Shown in pieces: positions 45,791 through 56,416 of a stretch of DNA of 64,000 nucleotides. Below the pieces are notes generated by a model, which did no database searches, was not told the origin of the DNA, and was given only the letters and a program-made list of their open reading frames with translations. The stretch spans positions 99,415,895 through 99,479,894 of the forward strand of contig NC_088912.1 in the NCBI RefSeq assembly GCF_963576675.1, read 5' to 3'. Both the position numbers and the translations under genes were made by a program. The stretch comes from Euphorbia lathyris. Taxonomy: Eukaryota; Streptophyta; Magnoliopsida; Malpighiales; Euphorbiaceae. The number at the start of each line of letters is the position of its first letter. The first letter of the stretch is position 1.

Positions 45791-48700
45791 ATGGCAAGAA
45801 AACGGAAGGCGACGGCGACGGCGGCGGCGGCAAGCGAAGAGGAAGGACGGACAAATCATAAGGTAAGCATGCATCATCTTCTTCCCTGTTACCGCCATTA
45901 ATGGATTAAATGCGCTCGAATGCGCTCGTATGTTAACTGTATGTAGATATGGTCGCATTTGTTACCTAAATGCGCTCAAATGCGACAAGGTATAATAGGC
46001 GAACATAGTGTCGCATTTGTTACCTAAATGCGACACATGCGACGAGCCATTCCATTAAACTGTCGCATTTATTACCTAAATGCGCTCAAATGCGACATTA
46101 TACACCATGAAACATTGTCGCATTTGAGCGCATTCACAGACGAATGCGACATGATTGTAAGCCTTATACATAGAATATGTCAGTTTTGTTAGAGAATTTA
46201 ATGTGTGTATGTTTAAAATTGTTACAGCATGATCCCAGTGAATCTAAAAAGAGAAAACATAGTTCCATTTTCAAATATCCCAAGGCGGTTAATTCGGATG
46301 CTCAAGTAACAGTCAGGTTTAATATGGATTCTGGGGTCATGATAAAGAAGTATTTGAGTGAAAAGCAGCTAGAAATGTATAGGAAAACATGTTTTGGTCA
46401 ATATTTGGATATGAAAGTTGCTAGTTTCTCTGCTGGAATAGTGCATCATATCCTATCACGGGAGATTAAACATAAAGAAAGTAAACACAGGGAGATGTGG
46501 TTCAGGGTGAGGGGAGTTGATATGCGGTTTGGAGATTGGGAGTTTGGCCTGATAAGTGGTTTAAGGTTTGGGGTAAACATTGGGGAATTCATGGAAAGAA
46601 TGTATGAATTAGAGATGCCGCATAGGTTGCGAAATAAGTACTTCAAGAAATACGAGACAATAACGACAATTCACTTCTTTGAAGTTTTGAAAAGTGTACA
46701 ATGGAAGAAGAAGGATACGACCGACCGATTTAACCAAGATGCTGTGATGATTGCCATATTGTACTTTGTGCATGGCAATGTATTGGATACTGCTAACGAG
46801 AGGCATGCAAAGGATTGGGTTTTGGATCTTGCAGATTATCCAAGCCTGTTTAATGAGTTTCCATGGGGGACGTTGGCTTGGGAGGAGACGTATAGGTTCT
46901 TGGACTGGGCCATTAGCAAAAGACTGAAGCAATTAGAGGCAAATGCAGCGGAAAATAGGAAACGTGTGCCATATCAACTTATTGGATTTGCACACGTATT
47001 CCAGGTATGATTTGTGTATAATTTGTGTATGATTTGTCTATATATGTTTAGTGTTTGAATGCGCCCAATTTCCATCTGTGTCGCATTTATAATGGAATGC
47101 GCTCAAATGCGACATGATTGAGTTATAACCGTGTCGCAGTCGAGCGCATTGAAAATGGAATGCGACATGATTAGGTTATAAACCGTGTCGCATTCGAGCG
47201 CATTGAAATTGGAATGCGACATGATTAGGTTATAACCATGTCGCATTCGAGCGCATTCAAATGGAATGCGACAATGTTATAATTCTTATCAATGGATACC
47301 TCTTATTTGCAGACTTGGATTATTGAGTTGTGGAATGTGACTCATGCATATTACACAATGAGAAGTGGCAGCCCACTTCCACGCTTGTTTAGATGGTCCC
47401 AGAGAATAGTCCCCTCAAACAAAGCAATCAAAGAAACGTTTTCTGTAAGTGGAATGAGATTCATGTGTTTCTCTTTACTTTGTATTTGTTTACCAATACA
47501 TTGCTATTTTTTTTTTCAATGTAAGGTTGATGATCCTCCAGACGCGTGTCTTGTGGTTGAGGATAGAGAGAAAGAGTTCGATTGGTACACGTATTTGGTG
47601 GACCATGTTGAAGGACGGGAAGTTGATATAAATGCTATATTTGCCCCAATAATGAAAGGTAAGGAGAAGGTTGAAGCTGAGGAAGAGGAAGGTGATGGGG
47701 AGGAGGAAAGTGATGAGGAGGAAGGTGATGAGGAGGAAGGTGATGAAGAGGAGGGTGATGGAGGTGATGATGAAGAGGGTGGTGAGGAAGGGGATGAGGT
47801 TGATAGATATATCATTGCATCACGATCACAAACGACCGAGATAAAACAACTTCAAAAAGTTCTAACGGATGTGCTTGAGAGGCATCATACGTGGTGCAAG
47901 GGACAATTTAGTAAGGTCGACAGTAGGTTAGACAACCTAGATGAACGGGTATCATTGATTGAGGGAGATATAAAAGAATTAAAGGCGATGGGTCGACCCA
48001 ATGCTAATATGGAGAATGAGGAGGCTGAGGCCAGTAAAATTCGGGAGGAGCCAGTGGTCGAAGAGGGGCGGATGAAAGATGGAAAGGAACAAGAGGCAGG
48101 TATGGTTCAAGAGGAGCCGATGAAAGATGGAAAGGAACAAGAGGCAGATATGGTTCAAGATGAGGAGGTTCAGAATGTTATTGTGGTACCAGACGATTCT
48201 GTGCAGGAGGAAGTTGCGCAATTAGATGAGGTTGTCCATCTTGATGATTCTGTGCCTGAGGAAGTGACACCAAAGTTGCAGCAAGAGGTACAAGTTGGTT
48301 GAATTTATACATATCGTATCTCTGTGTCGCATTCTGTAGTGGAATGCGCTTGAATGCGATAAGATTTTGCACTATGACTTGTCGCATTAGAGCGCATTCA
48401 TCTCCAATGCGACAAGATGTTGCACTATGGCTTGTCGCATTAGAGCACATTCATCTCCAATGCGACAAGATGTTGCACTATGGCTTTTCGCATTAGAGCG
48501 CATTCATCTCCAATGCGATAAGATGTTACACTATGGCTTGTCGCATTAGAGCGCATTCATCTCCAATGCGACAAGATGTTGAATTACAGCTTTCACGTAT
48601 GAATTATTCATTACCATGTTTTTCTAGGTGGTTGATCCAAAAGAAGATAAAGGTCGAGGGACCGGAAAAGATGAAGTTAAGGAAAATACTCGAGGAGGTA

Positions 48701-49800
48701 TAGTTCCAACCCGAGGTGGAGGCACAGTTAGAGGTAAAGGAGCAGGACGTGGAACAAAAGTAGTACGTGGAAAAGGTAAACGGGTTGCTAAGGTTAGCAA
48801 GTATTTGAATTCGCCGTGGACCGATCCATTAAAGTACACCGATCCAGTAGCATTATATGGTGGCCATATCAAGTCCGGATTTGAGGAAAGACCCGTCATT
48901 TGTGATGTTGATGATCAGCGCCACCGAATAGATGCATGTTTGATAGAAGAGCTGGAATCGTGGATCAACGGGCCTGAATCAACTCAGGGAATACGTTTGA
49001 AAGGTTTAGAAATATACAGTTTGATGCAAAATTTTTCAATACACTTCGGGATATGGGGACGTATATCTGGAATGAGGTAACCTTAATCTTATATCATATT
49101 CATTTGTAAGTATGTGACTTTTACTGTATTAAATGTTTGCATAATCTTATTGTAGCATATCAATGGTTGGCTGTATTTACTTAGACGACAGTCAGTACAA
49201 ACTGATGTGGCTGCAGAATGGACCACTGTTGATACTGACTTTGTTGGATGTATGTGCCAAGCCATGTTTGTGAAGGGGTTCAATGAACCGGGGTGGGATA
49301 GTGAAGACTATTTCGTACGAAGAGTAAAAGGTGATGCAGATAATTTTGTACGCCCTTGGCACACAGTGAAGAGAGTGTTTATTCCGATAAATTACAAGCA
49401 AGAGCACTGGATCCTAGGAGTGTTCGAGTTGGGGAATATGCACTTATATATATATGACAGTCTTGTATCAAACATGTCGGAGCAACCTTTGGATGCGGTT
49501 CTCCAAACACCCTTGCAAGTCATTGTTAGAGTAATGGAATTGAGTGGCTATTTCGTAGATGGACGGGAAAATGTGCGACGGATGATCACTTGGAGCAGAG
49601 TTACAGGGGTGCCACAACAAATGTCCGGCTCAAATGACTGTGGCGTTTGGACTTGCATAAACGCACAATTCTTAAGTGGATTACATGATCTCCCGCATGA
49701 CGACTCTTATGTATATCCATACAATTCTACGGATGGCGCTTTCTTTCGTTTACGACTTATGGTTGAGTTGTTTCATGGACGTTTGTTAGACTTCAAATGA
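45791..49800 (+). CDS. MULE-borne DUF1985 / Ulp1-like cysteine protease (six exons, one probable frameshift)
   Basis: Ulp1-type (C48) proteases remove SUMO or related modifiers; the role in MULEs is unknown. Exons by GT-AG: 45791-45862, 46228-47004, 47313-47444, 47526-48287, 48628-49076, 49156-49800, about 945 codons. Exon 1 is basic/Ala-rich (MARKRKATATAAAASEEE). Exon 2 is DUF1985-like (MWFRVRGVDMRFGDWEFGLI, SGLRFG). Exon 4 has a long Glu/Asp/Gly run and a coiled coil (LQKVLTDVLERHHTW…). Exon 5 has a Gly/Arg-rich stretch. Exon 6 holds the catalytic core: EHWILGVFEL (His), YIYDSL (Asp), PQQMSGSNDCGVW (Gln, Cys). Near 48985 the frame must shift by one to read RNIQFDAKFFNTLRDMGTYIWNE before exon 6, so this copy may be broken. 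Motif clusters fill introns 1, 2 and 4. Confidence 0.82.
45908..46151. repeat. TCGCATT motif cluster 1 (protease intron 1)
   Basis: About eight copies of TGTCGCATT or AATGCGACA, several with GCGCTCAAATGCGACA, between exon 1 and exon 2. Confidence 0.92.
47057..47274. repeat. TCGCATT motif cluster 2 (protease intron 2)
   Basis: About seven copies arranged as GTCGCATTCGAGCGCATT … GGAATGCGACATGATT units of about 60 bp. Confidence 0.92.
48323..48573. repeat. TCGCATT motif cluster 3 (protease intron 4), 53-bp tandem units
   Basis: GCATTAGAGC recurs at 48384, 48437, 48490 and 48543, an exact 53-base period. Each unit pairs TGTCGCATT with AATGCGACA around a short spacer, so it could fold as a hairpin. 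Confidence 0.95.
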
Positions 49801-49863
49801 TATTGTACTCTGATTCATGATGTTGTTATATATGTAATATTTATGCACAATTTGTTATAAACC

Positions 49864-50127
49864 CTGTCGCATTTGAAAGGAATGCGCTCAAATGTGACGT
49901 CAAGTATTCACAATGAATTTCCTGAGTCGCATTTGAGCGCATTCAACGCACAAATGCAACTAGGATTCTTCTAAACCCTGTCGTATTTGAATGGAATGCG
50001 CTCAAATGCGACGCGAAGTATTCACAATGAATTTCCTGAGTCGCATTTGAGCGCATTCAACGCACAAATGCGACTAGGATTCTTATAAACCCTGTCGCAT
50101 TTAAGTGGAATGCGCTCAAATGCGACG
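49864..50127. repeat. TCGCATT motif cluster 4 (between the two gene ends)
   Basis: Five or six copies, with a repeat of about 114 bp (CCTGAGTCGCATTTGAGCG at 49921 and 50035). It occupies the gap between the convergent stop codons. Confidence 0.92.
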
Positions 50128-50230
50128 TGAAGTATTCACAATTTGTACAAGATAACAAGATAAAGTATTATACAATATAAATTTGTTTGTCCCCAATAGA
50201 ATCATACAAGCACATGATAAAGACAAATGA

Positions 50231-52853
50231 TCATAAATGCTTTGAGGTAGTAGTGTTAGAACAACTTGCTGAACTTGAGATTACACTAGGAAGCCGACTA
50301 GTGTTTGGAAGCATGAATGGACAATTCAAACGATTATGACCGATGCTTCCGCATCTGCTACACCTTGTGCGAATTACATCTTCACCCACAGATGGCCTTC
50401 TTTTTTGACCTTTTGGTCGACCAGCAGACCGTCCCTCCTTCTTAGGAGGAAGCACTTTCATAGGATTCTCGTTCACTTTCCATTCTGATTGATGACCAAG
50501 TGGATATATCGACTCACCCCATGCCAACTTAACTGACTCGTTGGTGTAGTAGCGATGTACCCACCTATAGGCGTTATCCATCCTATGTTTGGAAGCAATT
50601 TTGCATACGTGTTCACATGGAAATTGTGCTAGTTGCCATTTCCTGCACGTACATGTTCCTGCATTTAAATCAACAAGTCCCCCCTTAACCCGATCACCGA
50701 TTTGAAAGGTGTGATTATCCACAGGGAAATATGAACAACGTATCGCTGTCTCTACACGCTTTATCATCCTTTCTTCCGGCTTCCTTGCCAAATAGCCCAC
50801 ACGTTCTTCTGCAGAAACATATTAATCTCGTAAATAATTACGTATGTCTAAATAAAATAAAATAAAATAGAATACACGTTTATAACCTGCTTCTATACAT
50901 CTCTCGTAAAACCATTTTTGTAGTGTCATGCGTATGAACTCAACCAACATTGTGATTGGTAGACGTCTAGCCTCCACCATTAACGCGTTGAATGATTCTG
51001 CCACATTCGTCGTGATAATGTTATATCGACGACCACAGAAGAATGCACGGGACCATTTCTCTTTTCCAGCTTGCAGTAAATATTCGGCAGCACCGGAATG
51101 TAGTGAACGAAGTGTTGCAAAGGATTCCTCAAAATCAGATACCCGATAGGATTTTGCACATTTCCAAAATGCCTCATCTATCTTACGAATTCCACGAAAT
51201 TTGGCCTTAACATTTTGTTGCAGATGACGTGCGCACGCCCCGTGAACAGCATTAGGAAAAACCAAACTAACTGCATGTATAATGCTTTGGTTCCGATCTG
51301 ATATAATGGCTAGATCTTCAACATCATTCAGACACTCTTTCAATTTGTTGAAAAACCAGAGCCATGATTCATTACTTTCTTTCGGTCCAACTCCAAATGC
51401 AACAGGAAAGATCATTTTGTTCGCATCAACACCAACTGCAATGTATAATATGCCGGGATATTTACCTTTTAGAAATGTTCCATCAACGGCAATGACAGGT
51501 CGAATATGTAGTTTAAAACCTCTCAATGATGCACCCATAGCCATAAAGAAAAATCTAAATTGACCATCATCATCTGTCTCGATATGTGTCACGGTACCCG
51601 GATTTGTACTTTTCAACATCTCACAGTAGTCCGGCAACAACATGAACGATTCCTCCGGGGAACCACTTTGTGCTTCCAATGCCCAGTGTCTTGCTCTCCA
51701 AGCTTGCATATAAGAAAGATTGACGGAAAAATCTCGTTCAAAATCAAAAACAATATCCTTTGGTCGATGCACCCGATTTTCCAAATCAAACCTGCTTCGG
51801 AGTAGTATCCCTGCAACACGTTTCCCCGCTTGCCTATGGTGCGGACATATCTGATCTCTCCCACAAGCATGCATGTCCATACCATCTATTCTTGAAAGCC
51901 TGAACAAATTGGAACCTGGAATGACGATCCCTCTAGCCCTCCAATTGCATTTGCCCACATCCTTATATTTCACCTCAAACAAAGACTTGTTTGATTTGTA
52001 AACCTTCCATTCAAACTTATTTTCAATTGCATATTTTCCAAGTGAATCTTGCAATTCAACTTTGTTTGAAAATATATCATTGACCCTCAAAGCAGTACCT
52101 CTGTTTGATTGTTTAGGTGCAATCATATTCACGGGCGCATCGCATGGCTTTGGACACCATCGAAATGGATCAGTCATCCTTTTCATTCTATCTTCATCGC
52201 CATCCTCATATGGGATACGTTGGACGCATTTAGATTGCTTAACTGTTTCGTGAACACTTTTAACAGGAATTTCATTCTGAGTGGTATCTTTATTCTCCAC
52301 ATTATCACCATTAATAATCATTATCATAATGCTCATCATAATGATCGTGATTATCATTATTCATATAATCATCGATGCCATTTCCACAATCGTTGTCATC
52401 CTTACCATGTATAGGAGCATCCAGTTCGATGGTGGGATCATTACTTACTACTTCTGTTGGTTTGCTTTGACCAACATGTCCATCCTTGTTAGGTCGCAAT
52501 GTTGAAGCTTGTATTGTTCGCATGTTTAGAGTAGCATACAATGGAATCAAATCGGTCGGATTCATTCGGCAGTACTCTATGAATCCCATGACATCTCCAT
52601 CGTCATCAATATCTGCTATCCCACCACGCAGTTTATTTGGACCATATGTCGCCTGCATTGACATTTGGAGATCATACGAGGTTGAGTCAACGCGGAGTGC
52701 ACCATAAACTTTCTCTTTCAACTTTTGCAAGTCAATATCTATTAGCAAAACCAACAACTTCGCTTTACCACCCACGTATGTCATCACTTTTCCTTCTGTA
52801 GTCCACTGTCCGTTCCAAGATAAAAAACACGTACACCTCTCTTTGGTTGACAT
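50231..52853 (-). CDS. MuDR-like transposase of the MULE (two exons, one probable frameshift)
   Basis: It catalyses cut-and-paste movement at the terminal repeats. Exons on the minus strand: 52853-50887 and 50808-50231, intron 69-80 bases with GT-AG. An N-terminal domain (about residues 1-180) ends in an Asp/Asn-rich run. The MuDR DNA-binding domain has KVYKSNKSLFEVKYKDVGKC and NWRARG. The catalytic domain has AVDGTFLKGKYPG (first Asp), IISDRNQSI (second Asp) and HGACARHLQQN. The second exon holds a SWIM zinc finger (CTCRKWQLAQFPCEHV) and a CCHC knuckle (CSRCGSIGHNRLNC). Near 52311-52316, in a run of GATAAT repeats, the N-terminal frame ends and the rest continues one base over: either a frameshift or a start at 52357. 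Convergent with the protease gene. Confidence 0.85.
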
Positions 52854-52920
52854 ACTTCTACATTTAGTAAAATGGACACGTGATCAAAACATAATAAAGC
52901 CAATTCATATGTAAATGAAG

Positions 52921-53121
52921 CTCAAATGCGACATGATACACCAAAATGCGACTCAAATGCGACAAGCTATACCAAAATGCGACTGCCAAATGCGACATGG
53001 TACATCAAATGCGACCGCCAAATGCGACCGCAAATGCGACATGGATATGAATGCGACAAGCTATATATTAGTCCTTGTCGCATTTTATTATCTGTGTCGC
53101 ATTTGACCACCGAATGCGACA
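52921..53121. repeat. TCGCATT motif cluster 5 (upstream of the transposase)
   Basis: About ten copies of AAATGCGAC or TGTCGCATT within 200 bp, between the transposase start and the right terminal repeat. Confidence 0.92.
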
Positions 53122-53343
53122 GATCGGGAGACAATGGCGGAATCGGAAAATGTCAAGATTCAAATAAATGTATTCGAAAACCAACTGTGTATTTCTAGTA
53201 ATATGTATGAAAAATGAGGGAATGATACTTACATGAACTTGAATGGGGTATGGATATCTTTAGATCTTGGGTTGAGTTGATAAATTTTTCTGTGAGAATG
53301 TGAAAGTAAATGAAAGGGAAAGAGGAGATGGTTGTTATATGAG

Positions 53344-53458
53344 AATAAGGGTAGTTTTGTCCAAAATGGGTTTATTTGTCTAATTTGGTAAAATGAAAGG
53401 AAGGTGGGTTAGATATGTAAAGTGGGGTTCTTCATTAGGCTAGATTAGTAATTATCCC
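53344..53458 (-). repeat. Right terminal inverted repeat of the MULE
   Basis: Inverse of 45433-45547. Lies about 490 bp upstream of the transposase start codon. Confidence 0.95.
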
Positions 53459-53544
53459 AATAAAGGTTGGTGTAATGGTGTTTAGTGAGTAGTTTTTTTT
53501 ATCCAATAAAGTTATTAAAGTAGTATATTTGTATTAATAAATTT

Positions 53545-54351
53545 GGCAAAAGGTATAAAATGAGCCCCCGATCTTTCATTGTTTGGTGCATTAAGCCTTC
53601 GATCTTTCATTTAGACACATTGAACCCTTGATCTTTCATATATGGGTGTATTAGATCCTTTTTTAAATCAATTCCTATATGGGTGTATTAAAAGTCTGTT
53701 TGGTTCAACTGTTAGCTAATAGATATTGTTGTTACTGTTAGCTGTAGTAAGTTGTTTGTTATTAGTTGTTTAATTATTAGCGTTTCACTCCAAATTGCAG
53801 GAAATACATCGTTTGGTTAAGTTTATATAACCGCAGTGTTTAGTATTTTCTCTGGACACTGCAGCATATTGGAGCTTTTCACGAAAAGCTCGTTTTTAGA
53901 GTTTTTCATGGACAGTTGTTTTGTTTGTAGTTACGTTATTATTGACAAAATTATCCTTCTTATTTCCATAAAATGTGTTTCCTTTTTAGCATTATTTTTA
54001 TTTCTAGAACAAAATTATCGAAAAACAAAGTTTTGTTGCATTCAATAATTTTTTTATTTTTTTATTATTTATATAATTTATTTTTATTAATTTGTATAAT
54101 ATATTTTTTATTTTATAATTTATTTGTAGATTAATTTAAAACATGTCCATATTAGAAACACCCATGTATGAACCAACAACATCAACAGTTGAACCAAACA
54201 GGCCCTTAATACACCCATATATGAATTGATTTATGGAAGGACCTAATACACTCATATATGAAAGATCAAGGGCTCAATGTGTCTAAATGAAAGATCGAGG
54301 GCTTAATGCACCAAACAATGAAAGATCAGGGGCCTCAGAATGCTCTTTGCC
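53545..54351. mobile_element. Foldback Mutator-type MITE (family F) with 9-bp TSD and a nested insert
   Basis: GGCAAAAGGTATAAAATGAG at the left and its rough inverse ending GCTCTTTGCC at the right. AATAAATTT flanks both sides (53536-53544 and 54352-54360). Arms of about 140 bp repeat a GATCTTTCAT unit. Another element lies at 53692-54210 in the centre. Confidence 0.9.
53692..54210. mobile_element. hAT-like MITE nested in family F MITE
   Basis: GTCTGTTTGGTTCAACTGTT at the left and AACAGTTGAACCAAACAGGC at the right are inverted, a terminus typical of plant hAT MITEs. It lies exactly at the centre of the outer palindrome. Its TSD is confused by the outer inverted repeat. Confidence 0.7.
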
Positions 54352-54420
54352 AATAAATTTAGTATGAGTGAATTGTTGAAAAGTTGATGTAGGTCGAATG
54401 TTAACAATCTCATAATATGA

Positions 54421-54577
54421 CAGATTTGAGGTTCGATTTCCTATTCCGTCAAAATTTAGCCCTTATTGATAGATGATCTGTAAATTCCATTGTAAACCCT
54501 TATCGAGGTCTGTGGTTTATGTTGATCTTGGGAGTGGATAGATCTACCCTTATTTAAACTTTTGATTACCAAAAAAA
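54421..54577 (+). mobile_element. 5'-truncated SINE with near-perfect TSD
   Basis: GAGGTTCGATTTCC is a pol III box B. The body ends GATCTACCCTTATTTAAAC…CCAAAAAAA. CAATCTCATAATATG before it and CAATGTCATAATATG after it match at 14 of 15. Box A appears missing. Related to 39074-39287. Confidence 0.7.
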
Positions 54578-54899
54578 CAATGTCATAATATGTTTGACAC
54601 GATGTTACCACATGACAATTAAAAAGAAATACAATTTCTGAAATATTTTAACACAATGATTCATATCCCAAACTAATCCAATTCAACTTTTTTTTTTTTT
54701 ATTATTTCTATGTGGCAACATGTGTTATAAGATGTTGATGTGGTAAGCCGATACTTTTTTTAATGGTCATCAATAGACCTTTTTAATGGTTAAAAATCTT
54801 AAAAAATATAAAAAATATTAAAGAATTAAAAAGATAAAATTTTATAATATGTTTTTCAAAATAAAAGAACCAAACAGTAAGTAAAAATATGATAACTAA

Positions 54900-55040
54900 C
54901 CACGAGTTTATGGTGAATTGGTAAAGGTTTCTCTTCCCTTAACTAAATATCCAGAGTTCGATCCTCAACTTTGGGAATGAAAAGAATTTTCGTGGCCAGC
55001 AGTCTGTTGCCGCGGTGGATATCCTTACGAATCAAAAAAA
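54900..55040 (+). mobile_element. Full SINE with perfect 19-bp TSD
   Basis: A 141-bp tRNA-derived element: box A-like TGGTGAATTGGTAAAGG at 54911, box B AGTTCGATCC at 54955-54964, tail ATCAAAAAAA. GTAAAAATATGATAACTAA flanks it at 54881-54899 and 55041-55059. It would move using LINE proteins. Confidence 0.93.
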
Positions 55041-55076
55041 GTAAAAATATGATAACTAATACCTTTAATATTTATT

Positions 55077-56407
55077 GGGTTAAGGTGCAAAAATGTCCCT
55101 AACGTTTTGGGTTTTGGGTCAGGAGCAATTTTACCCCTAACATCTAAAATGGTACAATTTTACCTCTAATATTTATGGATCCGGATCCTCTCCTGTTTAC
55201 CCAAAACAGGAGAAGTCCTGTCAAGGTAATCTGCACCTTTGATTAAAATTGGATGACTCAGATTAAAATTAAATAAATAATTAAATTTTAATCTTAAAAT
55301 TAAAACATAATAGCATCTCACTGTAAAACAAATACTGGGAATTCATGTTCTTCTTCAATACGAAAGCAACGCATACACATCAAACTTCACAATCAATAGC
55401 ACTTATGCTATAAACAGAGATCTTCTTCTCTCTTCATTCCCTTCTAAAGTCTCTCCAAATACTTCCGGTTGCTAATTTCTTCTACATCGCCTCAATCGGC
55501 GAAGGTTCCGATAAAGTGTACGGTAAGGTGATTTCCGAAGCTGACTCCACTCTCCAACGTTATTCAGATTTCTTAAGTGATTCAGTGATTCAATTGAAAA
55601 TCTGAGAAGAAATTGTCCGAAACCAGAAGAAGAAGTTTCGGTGAGCAATAACGGCATCCATTGCAAAAAAAAAAAGAAAGAAAAGATTTGAGTTGTTTTG
55701 AAACCAGGAACGAAAAAAGAAGACGGTGGGTTCAATATAATTTCAAAGTTTTGTTTGAGCTGCTATTATGTTTTAATTTTAAGATTAAAACTTAATTATT
55801 TATTTAATTTTAATCTGAGCCATCCAATTTTAATCAAAGGCGCAGATTACCTTGACTGGACTTCTCCTGTTTTGGGTAGATAGGAGATGATTCGGATCCA
55901 ATATTTGTAGTCAAGAGCAATTTTACCCTTTAAAGTTGATAAATTGGATCAATTTAAAACACTATTATAAAATACAGTCATTTTTTTCTTTATTTTGCAC
56001 CAATTGCATATCAATTTGTTTTAAAAAGAATGATATAATGTTTTTTGTAATTTAATAATAAAATTGGAGATTAATATTTATAAATTCGGTGAATTTTTTG
56101 AATTTTTTAGTCTAATTCGTACAAAAGACATTATATTTTTAATATTTTTTTCTTATTTTTTTCACATCCCAACATATGTTTGTGATTTGTTACTGGTAAA
56201 ATAACGCATGTGTGAAGTGTAGATGACAAGATTCATAACCGAGAAGACGGTTTGATGAATTATTTCTCAAATTGACCCAATTTATCAACGTTAGGGGTAA
56301 AATTGTTTTTGACTTCCAACATTAGGGATAAAATTGCACCATATTAGACATTAGGGGTAAAATTACTCCTGACCCAAAATGTTAGGGGTATTTTTACAAC
56401 TTAACCC
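55077..56407. mobile_element. Family A MITE, copy 5, with 9-bp TSD and a nested element
   Basis: GGGTTAAGGTGCAAAAATG at the left and its inverse ending ACTTAACCC at the right. ATATTTATT flanks both sides (55068-55076 and 56408-56416). A second foldback element occupies 55177-55899, so the MITE itself is about 600 bp. Confidence 0.93.
55177..55899. mobile_element. Foldback Mutator-type element (family G), possible gene-fragment carrier
   Basis: GGATCCGGATCCTCTCCTGT at the left and CTCCTATC…GATTCGGATCC at the right are inverted over about 140 bp, with the strong match AGTCC(T/A)GTCAAGGTAATCTG. The flanks AATATTTAT and AATATTTGT match at eight of nine. The central 350 bp are less A/T-biased, with a plus-strand frame reading FYIASIGEGSDKVYGKVIS and EADSTLQRYSDFLS near 55480-55590, possibly captured from a gene not recognised here. 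Confidence 0.8.
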
Positions 56408-56416
56408 ATATTTATT

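Larger units (their letters stand above)
45433..53458. mobile_element. Complete Mutator-like element (MULE) carrying transposase and Ulp1-type protease genes
   Basis: The element is 8,026 bp. Terminal inverted repeats of 115 bp (45433-45547 and 53344-53458; GGGATAATTACTAATCTAGC…) differ at about two positions. A perfect 9-bp TSD AATAAAGGT flanks it (45424-45432 and 53459-53467). It holds two convergent multi-exon genes, a DUF1985/Ulp1 protease (plus) and a MuDR-like transposase (minus). Five clusters of a TCGCATT-based motif lie in its non-coding parts. MULEs with Ulp1-like genes are known in plants (the Kaonashi/KI type and CUMULE, from memory). The near-identical ends and perfect TSD indicate recent insertion. 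Confidence 0.95.

Noticed and set aside
45781..45862. The Ala-rich first exon as a chance GC-rich frame
   Set aside because: Kept as exon 1 instead: it has a good donor site in phase with exon 2 and begins soon after the terminal repeat, though without transcripts it is the least certain exon.
47516..47815. A Ser/Pro-only minus-strand frame of 99 codons
   Set aside because: It is the antisense of the Glu/Asp-rich run in exon 4 of the Ulp1-type gene.
48323..48573. CRISPR-like pattern: 53-bp periodic units with inverted repeats
   Set aside because: This is plant nuclear DNA in an intron of a transposon. The whole unit is repeated with no variable spacers and no cas genes.
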